DNA of 64,000 bases from Aliarcobacter trophiarum LMG 25534. GTDB taxonomy: Bacteria; Campylobacterota; Campylobacteria; Campylobacterales; Arcobacteraceae. Where the stretch lies: the NCBI RefSeq assembly GCF_003355515.1, contig NZ_CP031367.1, positions 744,001-808,000 of the forward strand, read 5' to 3'. Every line of letters begins with the position of its first letter. Positions within the stretch are counted from its first letter, which is position 1. Shown piece by piece: positions 22,301 to 31,681 of this stretch. The position numbers were made by a program, and so were the translations under genes. The notes under the pieces were generated by a model, which was given only the letters and a program-made list of their open reading frames with translations, was not told the origin of the DNA and did not search any database.

Positions 22301-24614
22301 CGAAAAAAACTTTAATCTCAGTGGAGTTTTAAAGAAGGTTTTATATAAAAATGATGAAACAAAATATACTATTGCTGTTTTAGAAAATAACCAAAAAATT
22401 TGTGGAGTATATTTTGATGCAGATATTGAAAAACTTCTTGGTGAAGAGATAATATTAACTGGAAACTGGATAACTCATAGTAAATATGGTGTTCAATTTG
22501 AGTTTAATACTTTACAAGTAAAAGAGCATGAACTATTCTTTTTTCTTACAAAAATAATTAAAGGCTTTACAAAAAAATCAGCAACAGAGATTTTGGAAAA
22601 ATATGGGGAAGAGGGTTTAATAAAGATTTTAGATGAAAACCCAAATGAGCTTTTAAGTGTAAAAGGTATAAAGGAGAAGAAATTAAAATCTATTTTAAAC
22701 TCTTGGCACTCTTTCAAGCATCTTAGAGAGTTAGGTGCTTTTTTGGGGAAATTTGGAGTTACTTCAAATCTAATTACAAAAATATATTCAACTTTTAGTG
22801 AAGTTGAAAATTTAATTGAAAAGATAAAACAAAACCCCTATATTTTGATAAATATAAAAGGAATAGGATTTAAAAGAGCAGATGAGATAGCAAAAGCTTT
22901 GGGGATAGAACCTAAATCACCTTTTAGGATAAAAGCTTGTTTAAATTATACTTTAAGAGAGTATTGCGACAACAACGGTAACTCTTCAATAGATAAATTT
23001 CATCTTTTTAAACTATTAGATGATAGTTTGAGGTTTTCAAAAGAAGAGTTACTTTATGAAAATATTTTAGTTGAAATGTTGGCAAAAGAGGAGATATATT
23101 CTACAAGCAAAAATCGTATTGCTCTTTCAATGTTATACCATTGTGAAAAAAAGATATTAGATTTTTTTAATATAAGAAAAGATATTAAAAATAAAAAAAT
23201 CATAGAAAATTTTGATGAATATTTAGAAAAAAAACAGAAAACTTTAGGCTTTACTTTAAGTAGTGAGCAACAAAAAGCGGTTGAGTTAATAAATTTTGGA
23301 GAAAAAACCCTATTTTTAATAGGATATGCAGGAACAGGAAAATCAACTTCAAGTAGGGCTATTTTAGAGCTTTTAGAAGAGATTGTTAGTTATGATGATA
23401 TTATAACTATTGCTTTAAGTGGAATTGCTAGTCAAAGAATAAGTGATACAACTGGTTATAACTCAAGTACAATTCAAAGTTTATTGGTAAAACATAAAGA
23501 TAAAGATTTTTTCCCATATAAAGTTATTTTATTAGATGAAGCTTCAATGGTAAACTCTATTACTTTTTTCCAAATAATAAGTAAAATAAGTGATGATACA
23601 ATTTTTATAATTGTTGGAGATGATGGACAACTTCCAGCTATTGGAGCTGGAAATATATTAGCAGATAGTATAAAATTTGACCTAGCTCCTATTTGTAAAC
23701 TAACAAAAATCTATAGACAAAATGAGAATCAAGCAATAGCAGTAATTGCAAACGATATAAGAAAAGGTGAATTACCAAATTACAAAGAAGAGTATGATGA
23801 TTTCAAGTTTGTAGATGTCTCAATAGGAAACTACTACTCTATGAAAAATTCATTAAGTCAAAATGAGTTTTCAGATATGAGAGGTGAAAATAGTGACTAT
23901 ATTTTAAATAATATTTTAAATATTGCAAGTAATTATATACAAAATTACTATGATTTTATAAAAGATAAAAATATAGGAAAAGCTCTTACTCTTTTTCAAG
24001 TTATTACTCCAATGAAAGGTGGAGTTTTAGGAGTTGAGAATTTAAATATAGAACTTCAAAGATTGTTTAATCATACAAAAAATAGAAGTCTAAAGATAAA
24101 AGATATTGAGTATAAACTTACAGATAAAGTAATTCATATAAAAAATGAGAATATGAAAGCACAAACTATGAGTATGTATAAATCAAACTCTAGTGAATTT
24201 ATGGAAAGAAGAGTTTATAATGGGCAGTTAGGCTTGATAATAAAATTGGATTTTGATGATAAAAAATGTGTCGTTTTATATCCAAATGATGATATGGTAG
24301 TATTTTATGACTTTGATAATATTCATCATCTTTTAAATTTAGCATACTGTCTAACAATTCATAAAACACAAGGAATGGAGTATGAGAATGCCCTAATTCC
24401 TATGAGTTTCTCACACTATATAATGCACAACACAAAACTACTCTACACAGCAATAACAAGAGCAAAAAATATGTGTTTTATTGTTGGAGAAGAAGAGGCT
24501 TTTAAAAGTGCTTGTAAAAAAATAGAGGTAACAATAAGAGAGAGTGTTATTAATGATCTTTTGAGCAATAAAGATAAAAAAACTGAAACAAATAGTTTAT
24601 CTATAAGTGTTTAA
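22290..24614 (+). CDS. RecD2-like ATP-dependent DNA helicase (SF1)
   Basis: 774 residues. The N-terminal half (1-300) has an OB-like segment followed by helix-hairpin-helix repeats (KSATEILEKYGEEG, INIKGIGFKRADEIAKALG), as in RecD2 rather than RecBCD RecD. The motor has GYAGTGKS (about 345-352), LLDEASMVN, VGDDGQLPAIGAG and a late motif CLTIHKTQGMEY with YTAITRAK. The family unwinds DNA 5'-3' in repair without RecBC. It overlaps the unknown gene by 11 nt and shares its promoter with the palindrome found upstream of the translesion polymerase. Confidence 0.9.
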   Translation: MEISEKNFNLSGVLKKVLYKNDETKYTIAVLENNQKICGVYFDADIEKLLGEEIILTGNWITHSKYGVQFEFNTLQVKEHELFFFLTKIIKGFTKKSATEILEKYGEEGLIKILDENPNELLSVKGIKEKKLKSILNSWHSFKHLRELGAFLGKFGVTSNLITKIYSTFSEVENLIEKIKQNPYILINIKGIGFKRADEIAKALGIEPKSPFRIKACLNYTLREYCDNNGNSSIDKFHLFKLLDDSLRFSKEELLYENILVEMLAKEEIYSTSKNRIALSMLYHCEKKILDFFNIRKDIKNKKIIENFDEYLEKKQKTLGFTLSSEQQKAVELINFGEKTLFLIGYAGTGKSTSSRAILELLEEIVSYDDIITIALSGIASQRISDTTGYNSSTIQSLLVKHKDKDFFPYKVILLDEASMVNSITFFQIISKISDDTIFIIVGDDGQLPAIGAGNILADSIKFDLAPICKLTKIYRQNENQAIAVIANDIRKGELPNYKEEYDDFKFVDVSIGNYYSMKNSLSQNEFSDMRGENSDYILNNILNIASNYIQNYYDFIKDKNIGKALTLFQVITPMKGGVLGVENLNIELQRLFNHTKNRSLKIKDIEYKLTDKVIHIKNENMKAQTMSMYKSNSSEFMERRVYNGQLGLIIKLDFDDKKCVVLYPNDDMVVFYDFDNIHHLLNLAYCLTIHKTQGMEYENALIPMSFSHYIMHNTKLLYTAITRAKNMCFIVGEEEAFKSACKKIEVTIRESVINDLLSNKDKKTETNSLSISV

Positions 24615-24674
24615 ATAACATAAAAGCAATATTTTTGTATCATAATCTCTAAATTTTTTTTAAGGGTTTATTTT

Positions 24675-26138
24675 ATGATAACTTGGATGCAAAGACATAA
24701 AAAGTGGTTGGTTATTACGATTTGGATTAGTACTATTGCCTTTGTAGGTGCTGGATTTGTAGGTTGGGGCTCGTATAATTACGGAACTAAAGGTGGAGTA
24801 GTAGCGACTGTTGGAGATAAAGAGATTAGTGTTGAAGAGTACAGCCGTGAGTATTCAAACCTTTATAGTCAATATTCACAAATTTTTGGAGCATCTTTTA
24901 ATAAAGAGTTAGCAGAACAATTAAGATTAAAAGATATTGCATTTGCTCAACTTATGCAGAAAAATCTTCTTATGTCTTATGGTAGCTCTTTAGGATTAAT
25001 TGTAACTGATGAAGAGATAGCAAAAGAGTTGATTAATTATGAAGAGTTTAAAGTAGATGGTAAATTTAATAAAAATAAGTATGTTGCTATTTTGCAACAA
25101 AATAGAATGTCTCCTCAAGATTTTGAAAATAGCCTAAGAAATTCAATAATGTTTCAAAAAGTACAAGCTCTTTTTACTATAGAACCAACAGCTAATGAGA
25201 TAGAGAATATTAGTAAATTACTTTTTTTAGAAGATGATATTACTTATAAAATATTAACTTTAGATGATGTTGATGTAACTATTGATGAAAATGAGTTAAA
25301 AAAATATTTTGATGAAAATCAAAACTCATATAAAAGTGAAGTATCGTATGATTTAGAGATAAAAGAGTTTGCTCTTTTATCTGCTAATGCTACACAAGAA
25401 GATATACAAAATCACTTTGATAAATTTAAAAGTGATTATAAATTTGATGATGGAAAAATAAAATCTTTTGAAGAGGCAAAAGAGGAGATTATAAAAGATT
25501 TAGATGAGAATTTTACAAAAAAAGAGGCTCTTTCTTTATATTTAAAACTTAAAAAATCTGAAGATAATTTTGATAAAAAGGTAACTTACTCACAAAATAA
25601 AATACCATTTTTAGCTGAAAATGTTGAAAAAATAAAAGAGCTAAAAAAAGATGAAATTTTAAAACCATTTTTTGAAAATAATAGATTTTATATAGTAAAG
25701 CTAGTAAAAACAAATCCATCTGTGAATTTAACATTTGATGAGGCAAAAACAAAAGTTATTGAAGATTTCAAGCTTAGTTTAAAAGCTAAAAAGTTAGATG
25801 AATTAGCTCAAAACAGTTTAAAAGATTTTAAAGGAAATGATGCAGTTGGTGTAAATAGAGCAAGTGCTGCTAAAATAAAAGGATTAAATGAGCAAGAAGC
25901 GATAGAGTTTTTAGGGCAACTTTTTGCTAGTTCTACAAAGGATGGTATTGCAAAAGTTGGTTCAAAAGTTGTTTTATATAGAGTAAATAGTTCAAAAATG
26001 GCATCTTATGATAAAGCAAAAGATAGTTTTGTACTAGATGAAATAAAGCAAGTTCAAAATTCTGATTTATTGTCAAATTTACTTAAAAAACTTGAAAATA
26101 GTATTGCAATAAAAACATTAATGCAGACAAAGGAGTAG
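24675..26138 (+). CDS. SurA/PpiD-like periplasmic folding factor, membrane-anchored
   Basis: 487 residues. A single N-terminal transmembrane helix (WLVITIWISTIAFVGAGFVG, about 11-30) is followed by a SurA_N-type helical domain (VATVGDKEISVEEYSREY through about 170). The layout is that of PpiD, an inner-membrane periplasmic chaperone. I do not see the usual parvulin motifs in the middle region, so the isomerase domain may be degenerate or missing. It lies directly upstream of ftsA (2 nt after its stop), sharing a transcript with the division genes. Confidence 0.83.
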   Translation: MITWMQRHKKWLVITIWISTIAFVGAGFVGWGSYNYGTKGGVVATVGDKEISVEEYSREYSNLYSQYSQIFGASFNKELAEQLRLKDIAFAQLMQKNLLMSYGSSLGLIVTDEEIAKELINYEEFKVDGKFNKNKYVAILQQNRMSPQDFENSLRNSIMFQKVQALFTIEPTANEIENISKLLFLEDDITYKILTLDDVDVTIDENELKKYFDENQNSYKSEVSYDLEIKEFALLSANATQEDIQNHFDKFKSDYKFDDGKIKSFEEAKEEIIKDLDENFTKKEALSLYLKLKKSEDNFDKKVTYSQNKIPFLAENVEKIKELKKDEILKPFFENNRFYIVKLVKTNPSVNLTFDEAKTKVIEDFKLSLKAKKLDELAQNSLKDFKGNDAVGVNRASAAKIKGLNEQEAIEFLGQLFASSTKDGIAKVGSKVVLYRVNSSKMASYDKAKDSFVLDEIKQVQNSDLLSNLLKKLENSIAIKTLMQTKE

Positions 26139-26140
26139 TT

Positions 26141-27523
26141 TTGAATAATACAAATGATATTTTTCTTACAATAAATATTGGTTCTAGCATTACAAGTGCT
26201 GTAATTTCTAAACCAAAATATGATTTAGATAATAGTATTGATATTTTGGGTTTTGGTTCACAAGAGAGTGTTGGAGTAAATAAAGGTCTTATAACAAATA
26301 TAGAAGATGTTTCAAGAACAATAAAAGATGCAATACTTCAAGCAAAAGAGAGTGTAACAGAGAGTATTGGAACAACTGTTGTATCAATTTCTGGAAATTA
26401 TACAAGAGGTACAAGATCAACTGGTTATGTAACAATTCCAAATGGTTTGGTTTCTGAAACAGATATTAATCAAGCAATGCAAATGGCACTATCAAACTCA
26501 ACAATTTTACCAGATTATGATGTAGTGCATGTAATACCTTTATTTTTTAAAGTAGATGATCAAGAGGTCGAAAATCCTTTTAATATGAATGGTTCAAAAC
26601 TTGAAGCATCTGTATATATTGTAACTGCAAAAAGAAATGCACTAATAAATATAAAATCAGCCCTTAAAATATTTGGAATAGATGATGTAAGATTTGTGCT
26701 TGATTCATATGCTGCTTCTTTAGCAGTTTTAGATGATCAACAAAAAAGAATAGGTGCAGTTGTTATTAATTTAGGTGCTACAACAACTGAGTTTGTATAT
26801 CATAAAGGGAACTCTATAATTTATAATGGATTTATTCCAGTTGGTTCAAAAAATATTACAAATGATCTATCTTTGATGTTAAATACACCTTTAAGAACGG
26901 CTGAAAAGATAAAAATCGAGTATGGGTCTTTAATAAAAGATTATTTTGGAAATGGAGAAGTTGGACCATCTAATGTTGGAGTTTCTCAAATCAATGATGA
27001 AGAGTATTTTAAAGAGTTTCCTTTAGGGCATATTCAAACAATTATTCATGCAAGAGTAGAAGAACTTTTAGTTTTAGTAAAAAATGAGTTAAAAAAGAAT
27101 GCTCTGCTTGATAATATTGGTTCTGGAATAGTTTTAACAGGTGGAATGAGTGAACTTGGTGGAATAAAAGAGCTTACAAAAAATATTTTTGAGAAAATTC
27201 CAGTAACTGTTTCTTCTCCAAAAAATCTCCAAAACTCTTTTAGAGTTAGTTTTGATGAACCAAATATGGCAACAACTGTTGGATTAATTATGTTTGCTTT
27301 GGGAATGAATAGAGGTTATCAATTAGATTCAAGTAAAAAATTAATAAGACCAATAAGAAAAGGTCAAAGCCCTGAGAAATTTACGATTCCTACATCTTCA
27401 CACTCTTCTCAAGTTGGAGTTGATATGAGAATAAGAACAAATGATACAATCTTAGAGCCTTTACCAAAAGATAAAAAGAAAAAAGGGTTTGGTATTTTGA
27501 AAAGATTACAGGAGTGGTTTTAA
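26141..27523 (+). CDS. ftsA: Cell division protein FtsA
   Basis: 460 residues from a TTG start with AAGGAG five bases upstream. Actin-like ATPase signatures: TINIGSSITSAVI at the N-terminus, VINLGATTTEFVYHKG (about 204-219), GSGIVLTGGMSELGGI, and a C-terminal amphipathic membrane-targeting helix (FGILKRLQEWF). It links FtsZ to the membrane and recruits the divisome. The TAA stop overlaps the ftsZ ATG (TAATG), so the two are translationally coupled. Confidence 0.95.
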   Translation: MNNTNDIFLTINIGSSITSAVISKPKYDLDNSIDILGFGSQESVGVNKGLITNIEDVSRTIKDAILQAKESVTESIGTTVVSISGNYTRGTRSTGYVTIPNGLVSETDINQAMQMALSNSTILPDYDVVHVIPLFFKVDDQEVENPFNMNGSKLEASVYIVTAKRNALINIKSALKIFGIDDVRFVLDSYAASLAVLDDQQKRIGAVVINLGATTTEFVYHKGNSIIYNGFIPVGSKNITNDLSLMLNTPLRTAEKIKIEYGSLIKDYFGNGEVGPSNVGVSQINDEEYFKEFPLGHIQTIIHARVEELLVLVKNELKKNALLDNIGSGIVLTGGMSELGGIKELTKNIFEKIPVTVSSPKNLQNSFRVSFDEPNMATTVGLIMFALGMNRGYQLDSSKKLIRPIRKGQSPEKFTIPTSSHSSQVGVDMRIRTNDTILEPLPKDKKKKGFGILKRLQEWF

Positions 27524-28680
27524 TGGAAAATAGTAATAGCAATAATCTATTTAGAGTAGATGATATAACAATAAAAGAGGATATGCCTACAAAAGCACTA
27601 TCAAATAACCTTCCAAAAATTGCAGTAATCGGTGTTGGTGGAGGTGGTTGTAATATGATTAATCATATGATAGAAGAGGGAAGTCATAGGATTGATTTAA
27701 TAGTTGCAAATACAGATTTAAAAGTGCTTCATATATCAAAAGCTCCAAAAAAGATTGAACTAGGACCTATGCTTACAAATGGCTTTGGTGCTGGAATGGA
27801 TCCTGAAGTTGGAAGAAATGCAGCTTTAGAGAGTTATGAAGAGATAAAAGAGACTTTAAAAGGTGCTGATATTGTTTTTGTAGCAGCTGGATTAGGTGGT
27901 GGTACAGGAACAGGTGCTGCTCCGATAATCGCAAAAGCAGCTAGAGAAGTTGGAGCTTTGACTGTTTCTGTTGTTACTAAACCTTTTGGTTTTGAAGGTC
28001 GAATGAGAGCAGCTTTAGCTAATTTAGGTCTTGAAGAGCTTAAAAAAGTTAGCGATTCTTTGATTGTTATTGCAAATGATAAATTAAGAGAAGCTGTTGA
28101 TGAGACAATTGGTATAAAGAATGCTTTTAAAGTTACAGATAATATTTTGTATCAAGCAGTAAATGGTATGAGTCAGGTTATTTTAAATGCTGGAAGTGGA
28201 AATGATATAAATGCCGATTTTGCTGATGTTAAAACTATTATGAAACATAAAGGTATCGCTCTTATGGGAATTGGAAAAGCAAAAGGAGATGAAGCAACAA
28301 GTAGAGCTTTGGATAATGCTATTAACTCTCCATTACTTGAAAAAGTACCTTTAGATGGAGCAAAAGGTATTTTAATACACTTTACAATAAGCCCAGAGAT
28401 TTCACTTTTTGCTATTGAAGATGTAATGAATAATATAAATAATAGAGTTGATATAAATGCTCAGATTATTTTTGGAACTACAACTGATACTGATTTTGAA
28501 AGAGATGAAGTAAAAATTACTATTATTGCAACTGGATTTGAATCTAAAAATGAGATAAAAGAGGAGCAAAAAGATAGTGATGAAGATGAGATTGAGGCTA
28601 TAAAAGTAGAAGCAGTTGAAAGTACTCTTGATACTCCACCTCTTATGAGAGGTTATACTGTAGAGTATCCGCTTCACTAA
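27523..28680 (+). CDS. ftsZ: Cell division protein FtsZ
   Basis: 385 residues from the ATG at 27523 (GGAG seven bases upstream). A GTG three codons earlier lies inside the ribosome site and is rejected. IGVGGGGCNMINHM near 37 and the tubulin signature GGGTGTG (about 125-131) bind GTP; the T7 loop NADFADV is present. The C-terminal peptide (TPPLMRGYTVEYPLH) replaces the DIPAFLR-type tail seen in enterics but keeps a hydrophobic/basic end for FtsA binding. It forms the Z ring. A strong terminator follows. Confidence 0.97.
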   Translation: MENSNSNNLFRVDDITIKEDMPTKALSNNLPKIAVIGVGGGGCNMINHMIEEGSHRIDLIVANTDLKVLHISKAPKKIELGPMLTNGFGAGMDPEVGRNAALESYEEIKETLKGADIVFVAAGLGGGTGTGAAPIIAKAAREVGALTVSVVTKPFGFEGRMRAALANLGLEELKKVSDSLIVIANDKLREAVDETIGIKNAFKVTDNILYQAVNGMSQVILNAGSGNDINADFADVKTIMKHKGIALMGIGKAKGDEATSRALDNAINSPLLEKVPLDGAKGILIHFTISPEISLFAIEDVMNNINNRVDINAQIIFGTTTDTDFERDEVKITIIATGFESKNEIKEEQKDSDEDEIEAIKVEAVESTLDTPPLMRGYTVEYPLH

Positions 28681-28700
28681 AAGTATTTAATAAAATATAC

Positions 28701-28741
28701 AAGCATACAAGCTTCAATATTTGAGCTTGTATGCTTTTTTT
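28701..28741. terminator. Strong terminator after ftsZ, bidirectional
   Basis: AAGCATACAAGCT (28701-28713) pairs with AGCTTGTATGCTT (28723-28735), with additional CAA/TTG pairs toward the loop and one bulge, then a T run to 28741. It separates ftsZ from the convergent yeeE-like gene. Confidence 0.9.
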
Positions 28742-28743
28742 AT

Positions 28744-29835
28744 CTATATCTCATAATCCAAAGGTTTTTGTTTTGTATTGTCTTCCCACTCAAATAAGAA
28801 GCACATAGGAAGTTTATCTCTTTTATGAAGTATCTTTCCTGTTATAAATCCAGAAATTCCAATAGATATTATTGCTAAAAATGAGCTGAATAAAAGTGTA
28901 GAAATACCACTTAATCCTTGTCCAACTGTACATCCAATAGCCATAATTCCACCAATTCCCATCATAGAACCACCTATCATATTATATTTTAATTTGTTGA
29001 AGTTGATTTTTGAAGTACATCCAAAGCTATATTTTTTATTAAAAAGTGTTGATAAATATGCCCCTAAAACTGCTCCTAAAACAATGCAAACTCCAATAGA
29101 TAATTCTGTTATTTCAAAAAATGTAAAAAACTCTAAAGTTTTTGCACTAGGAAATACAAAGCTTAAAGCTTGAACTTGTACACTTTTTTCAAAACTTTCT
29201 GCCCCAATATACCCTGATATAAACCAAGCAAAACCAATTAAAAGTCCAATAATAAAACCATCATATAGAGTGAAAACTCTTTTAACTTTTTTTGTGAAAT
29301 ATCCTAAAATCAAGATTAAAATAGCTAAAACAAAGTAGATATTTAGAGTAAAATTTGATAAATAGTTAGAAATATCTATCATAAATTGGTTGTTTATAAA
29401 TCCATTTACTAAGCTAAATAAAATACCTTTTGTACTAGCGAATGCAAAAATTGCGATAAAAATAAGAGTTACAAGTGCATTTGCATCTCCTTGTGCAAAC
29501 TTTACTATACTTCTACTGCTACAACCATCTGCTATCATCATTCCAGCACCAAATAAAGCTCCACCAAAAACTATTGCAAAATAGTTTATATTACTCTTAA
29601 AATAGCTACTTGAACTCAAATTTATATCATAAATATATGCAAAAAGTTGAGTAGAAATAATTGCTACAATCATTGCCATAATAACACTAGCAGCTCTTCT
29701 TGTAGATTTGATTTGTATATAATCTTTTATACTCCCACTAAAACAAAACTGCTTTTGTTGGGCAAAAAAACCAAATATAAAAGCAATAGCAAAAAATGCT
29801 ATAAAAACAATTTCATAAACTTCTAAGTCAAACAC
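28744..29835 (-). CDS. YeeE/YedE (TsuA-like) sulfur compound transporter
   Basis: 363 residues, about ten hydrophobic segments, two pseudo-repeats. Each has a Gly-rich helix with a cysteine: GMMIADGCSSRS and IMAIGCTVGQGLSG, the residues that relay thiosulfate in TsuA-type channels. It starts with GTG overlapping the stop of the upstream small gene (TAGTG), preceded by AGGGAG. The function is uptake of thiosulfate or a related sulfur species (inference from family). No tusA/yeeD neighbour is present. Confidence 0.9.
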   Translation of the reverse strand: MFDLEVYEIVFIAFFAIAFIFGFFAQQKQFCFSGSIKDYIQIKSTRRAASVIMAMIVAIISTQLFAYIYDINLSSSSYFKSNINYFAIVFGGALFGAGMMIADGCSSRSIVKFAQGDANALVTLIFIAIFAFASTKGILFSLVNGFINNQFMIDISNYLSNFTLNIYFVLAILILILGYFTKKVKRVFTLYDGFIIGLLIGFAWFISGYIGAESFEKSVQVQALSFVFPSAKTLEFFTFFEITELSIGVCIVLGAVLGAYLSTLFNKKYSFGCTSKINFNKLKYNMIGGSMMGIGGIMAIGCTVGQGLSGISTLLFSSFLAIISIGISGFITGKILHKRDKLPMCFLFEWEDNTKQKPLDYEI

Positions 29836-30095
29836 TAAATATCTCCCTCATCATCTTCCATATCTTCTAAATCAAGCAAAATATTTTCTGCCTCTTTTTC
29901 GCTTAGTTTATCTTCTTTTATGAGTCTTAAAGCTTCATCATAAAACTTTTTTACCTCTAAAAAGTAGTTTAGCTCATCTTTTATCTCTTTATCGTTTTTT
30001 TTTGAAACTAATTTTTCTAAAGCTTCTATTTCAGCTTTTAACTCTGGTAAAACCTCTTTTTCTAAAAGTTTTTTTAGCTCTTCAATTTTATTCAC
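29835..30095 (-). CDS. Small acidic coiled-coil protein of unknown function
   Basis: 86 residues, almost entirely charged heptad-like helix (ELKKLLEKEVLPELKAEIEA) and an acidic end (LEDMEDDEGDI). No family recognised. Overlaps the GTG start of the YeeE-like gene by one base, so the two are probably translated together. It may be a soluble partner of the transporter or just a co-transcribed protein. Confidence 0.7.
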   Translation of the reverse strand: MNKIEELKKLLEKEVLPELKAEIEALEKLVSKKNDKEIKDELNYFLEVKKFYDEALRLIKEDKLSEKEAENILLDLEDMEDDEGDI

Positions 30096-30232
30096 AAAAA
30101 TCCTTTTTATAATTTAAAAGTATAATTATATAAAAATTTACTTATATTACTGATTTTTGTTTTTAAATTTATAAATTTTTGCCACTAAAAGGCTTTTTTA
30201 TTTTAGTTTAGATAGACTTTAATCTTAAAAAA

Positions 30233-31357
30233 TTGAAAAATTTGGAAAATATTTTGAAAATAGAGACAAAAATTGCAAAGTTTAATGAACCTTTATATCT
30301 TGAAAGTGGAAGGCTACTTGAAGAGTTTGAGATTATTTATGAAACTTATGGAACATTAAATGAAGATAAATCAAATGTAATTATTATTTGCCATGCTTTA
30401 TCAGGAAGTCATCATGCAGCTGGTCGTTATGAAAATGAGGCAAAAGCTGGTTGGTGGGATAAGTTCATTGGAGATGGAAAAACTATTGATACCAAAAAAT
30501 ATTTTGTAATTTGTTCAAATAATATTGGAAGCTCTTATGGTTCTACAAGTCCTCTTAGTATAAATCCAAGTACAAAAAAAGAGTATAGATTAAAATTCCC
30601 TGTTTTAACAATTTCAGATATTGTAAATGCTCAGATGAAGCTTTATGAAAAACTAGGTATAAAAAATGCTATCGCAGTTATTGGTGGAAGTATGGGTGGA
30701 ATGCAAACTTTAAGCTATGCAATAGAGCATCCAACATTTGCAAAACACTATATTGCACTAGCTTGTACTGCATATACAAGACCTTGGGTAATTGCTTTAA
30801 ATAAAATTGCAATTGAGGCTATTAGACATGATAAAGCTTTTAAAAACGGTGAATATTTAAAAGATGATTTAAAAGCTAGTGGTTTAGTTGGACTTGCTGT
30901 TGGTAGAATGGCTGGTTTGATTGCCTATTTAAGCCCAAATTTGTTTAATAAAAAATTTGGAAGAGATTATGTAAGTACAGATGGTCTTTATGAACTTTTT
31001 GGAAGATTTGAGATAGAAAAGTATCTTGAGTATAACTCATATAGTTTTCCAAAATTTTTTGACCCACTATCGTATTTATATATTTGTAAAACCATAAATA
31101 TTTTCGATGCAGGAAGAAATAAAGATAAACTAGAAGATAGTTTTTTAAAAATTGAGGGAAAACTTCACTTAATATCTTTTAAGGATGATATGCTTTTTTT
31201 TAAAGAAGAGATGGAAGAGATAAGAGATATTATGGAAAAAATTGGTAAAAAAGAGCAAACAACATATTTAGAGGTTGATAGCTCAAGTGGGCACGACTCA
31301 TTTTTGGTTGAAGTTGAGAAGTTTGAAGGGCATATAAAAAATATTTTATTGAGTTAG
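30233..31357 (+). CDS. metX: Homoserine O-acetyltransferase
   Basis: 374 residues from TTG at 30233; other in-frame TTG codons at 30242 and 30254 are possible, and there is no ATG near the conserved N-terminus. The alpha/beta-hydrolase nucleophile is in IGGSMGGMQTLSY (Ser about 151), with CHALSGSHHAAGR as oxyanion region, FKDDMLF for Asp and SSGHDSFL for His. It acetylates homoserine for methionine synthesis; family members can be succinyltransferases. xseB follows 25 nt downstream. I see no SAM riboswitch upstream. Confidence 0.93.
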   Translation: MKNLENILKIETKIAKFNEPLYLESGRLLEEFEIIYETYGTLNEDKSNVIIICHALSGSHHAAGRYENEAKAGWWDKFIGDGKTIDTKKYFVICSNNIGSSYGSTSPLSINPSTKKEYRLKFPVLTISDIVNAQMKLYEKLGIKNAIAVIGGSMGGMQTLSYAIEHPTFAKHYIALACTAYTRPWVIALNKIAIEAIRHDKAFKNGEYLKDDLKASGLVGLAVGRMAGLIAYLSPNLFNKKFGRDYVSTDGLYELFGRFEIEKYLEYNSYSFPKFFDPLSYLYICKTINIFDAGRNKDKLEDSFLKIEGKLHLISFKDDMLFFKEEMEEIRDIMEKIGKKEQTTYLEVDSSSGHDSFLVEVEKFEGHIKNILLS

Positions 31358-31382
31358 GTTAAAAAATTAAAGAGGTATATAT

Positions 31383-31592
31383 ATGGAAGATAATATAAAA
31401 AATAGTGATAATACAGGGTTTGAAGAGAAAATAGTAAAAGCAAAAGAGCTTTTAGAAAAACTTTCTAATCCCCAAATTACACTAAATGAGTCGATGAACT
31501 TGTATCAAGATGGTTTAAAAGAGCTTGAATCAGCTCAAAAATTGTTAGAAGAAGCAAAGCTAGTTTTTGTTACAAAAAATAATAACTTTTAA
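31383..31592 (+). CDS. xseB: Exodeoxyribonuclease VII small subunit
   Basis: 69 residues: FEEKIVKAKELLEKLSNPQI followed by LNESMNLYQDGLKELESAQKLLEEAKLV, the helical hairpin typical of XseB. It binds the large subunit XseA, which is not in the window, to form exonuclease VII. It lies 25 nt after metX and 89 nt before carB. Confidence 0.9.
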   Translation: MEDNIKNSDNTGFEEKIVKAKELLEKLSNPQITLNESMNLYQDGLKELESAQKLLEEAKLVFVTKNNNF

Positions 31593-31681
31593 TAAAACTA
31601 TTCTAACTATAGCTTTATCCAATGGAATTTAAGTATTTTTTAGATAAACTTGCCAAATTTTAAATCAGCGAAAGGAAAGTT

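Noticed and set aside
27514-27522. GTG start for ftsZ
   Set aside because: It falls inside the ribosome site; TAATG at 27521-27525 is a standard coupled start.
30096-30232. SAM-type riboswitch before metX
   Set aside because: No conserved junction or long paired stems seen; the region is simple A/T-rich sequence with only a short T run.
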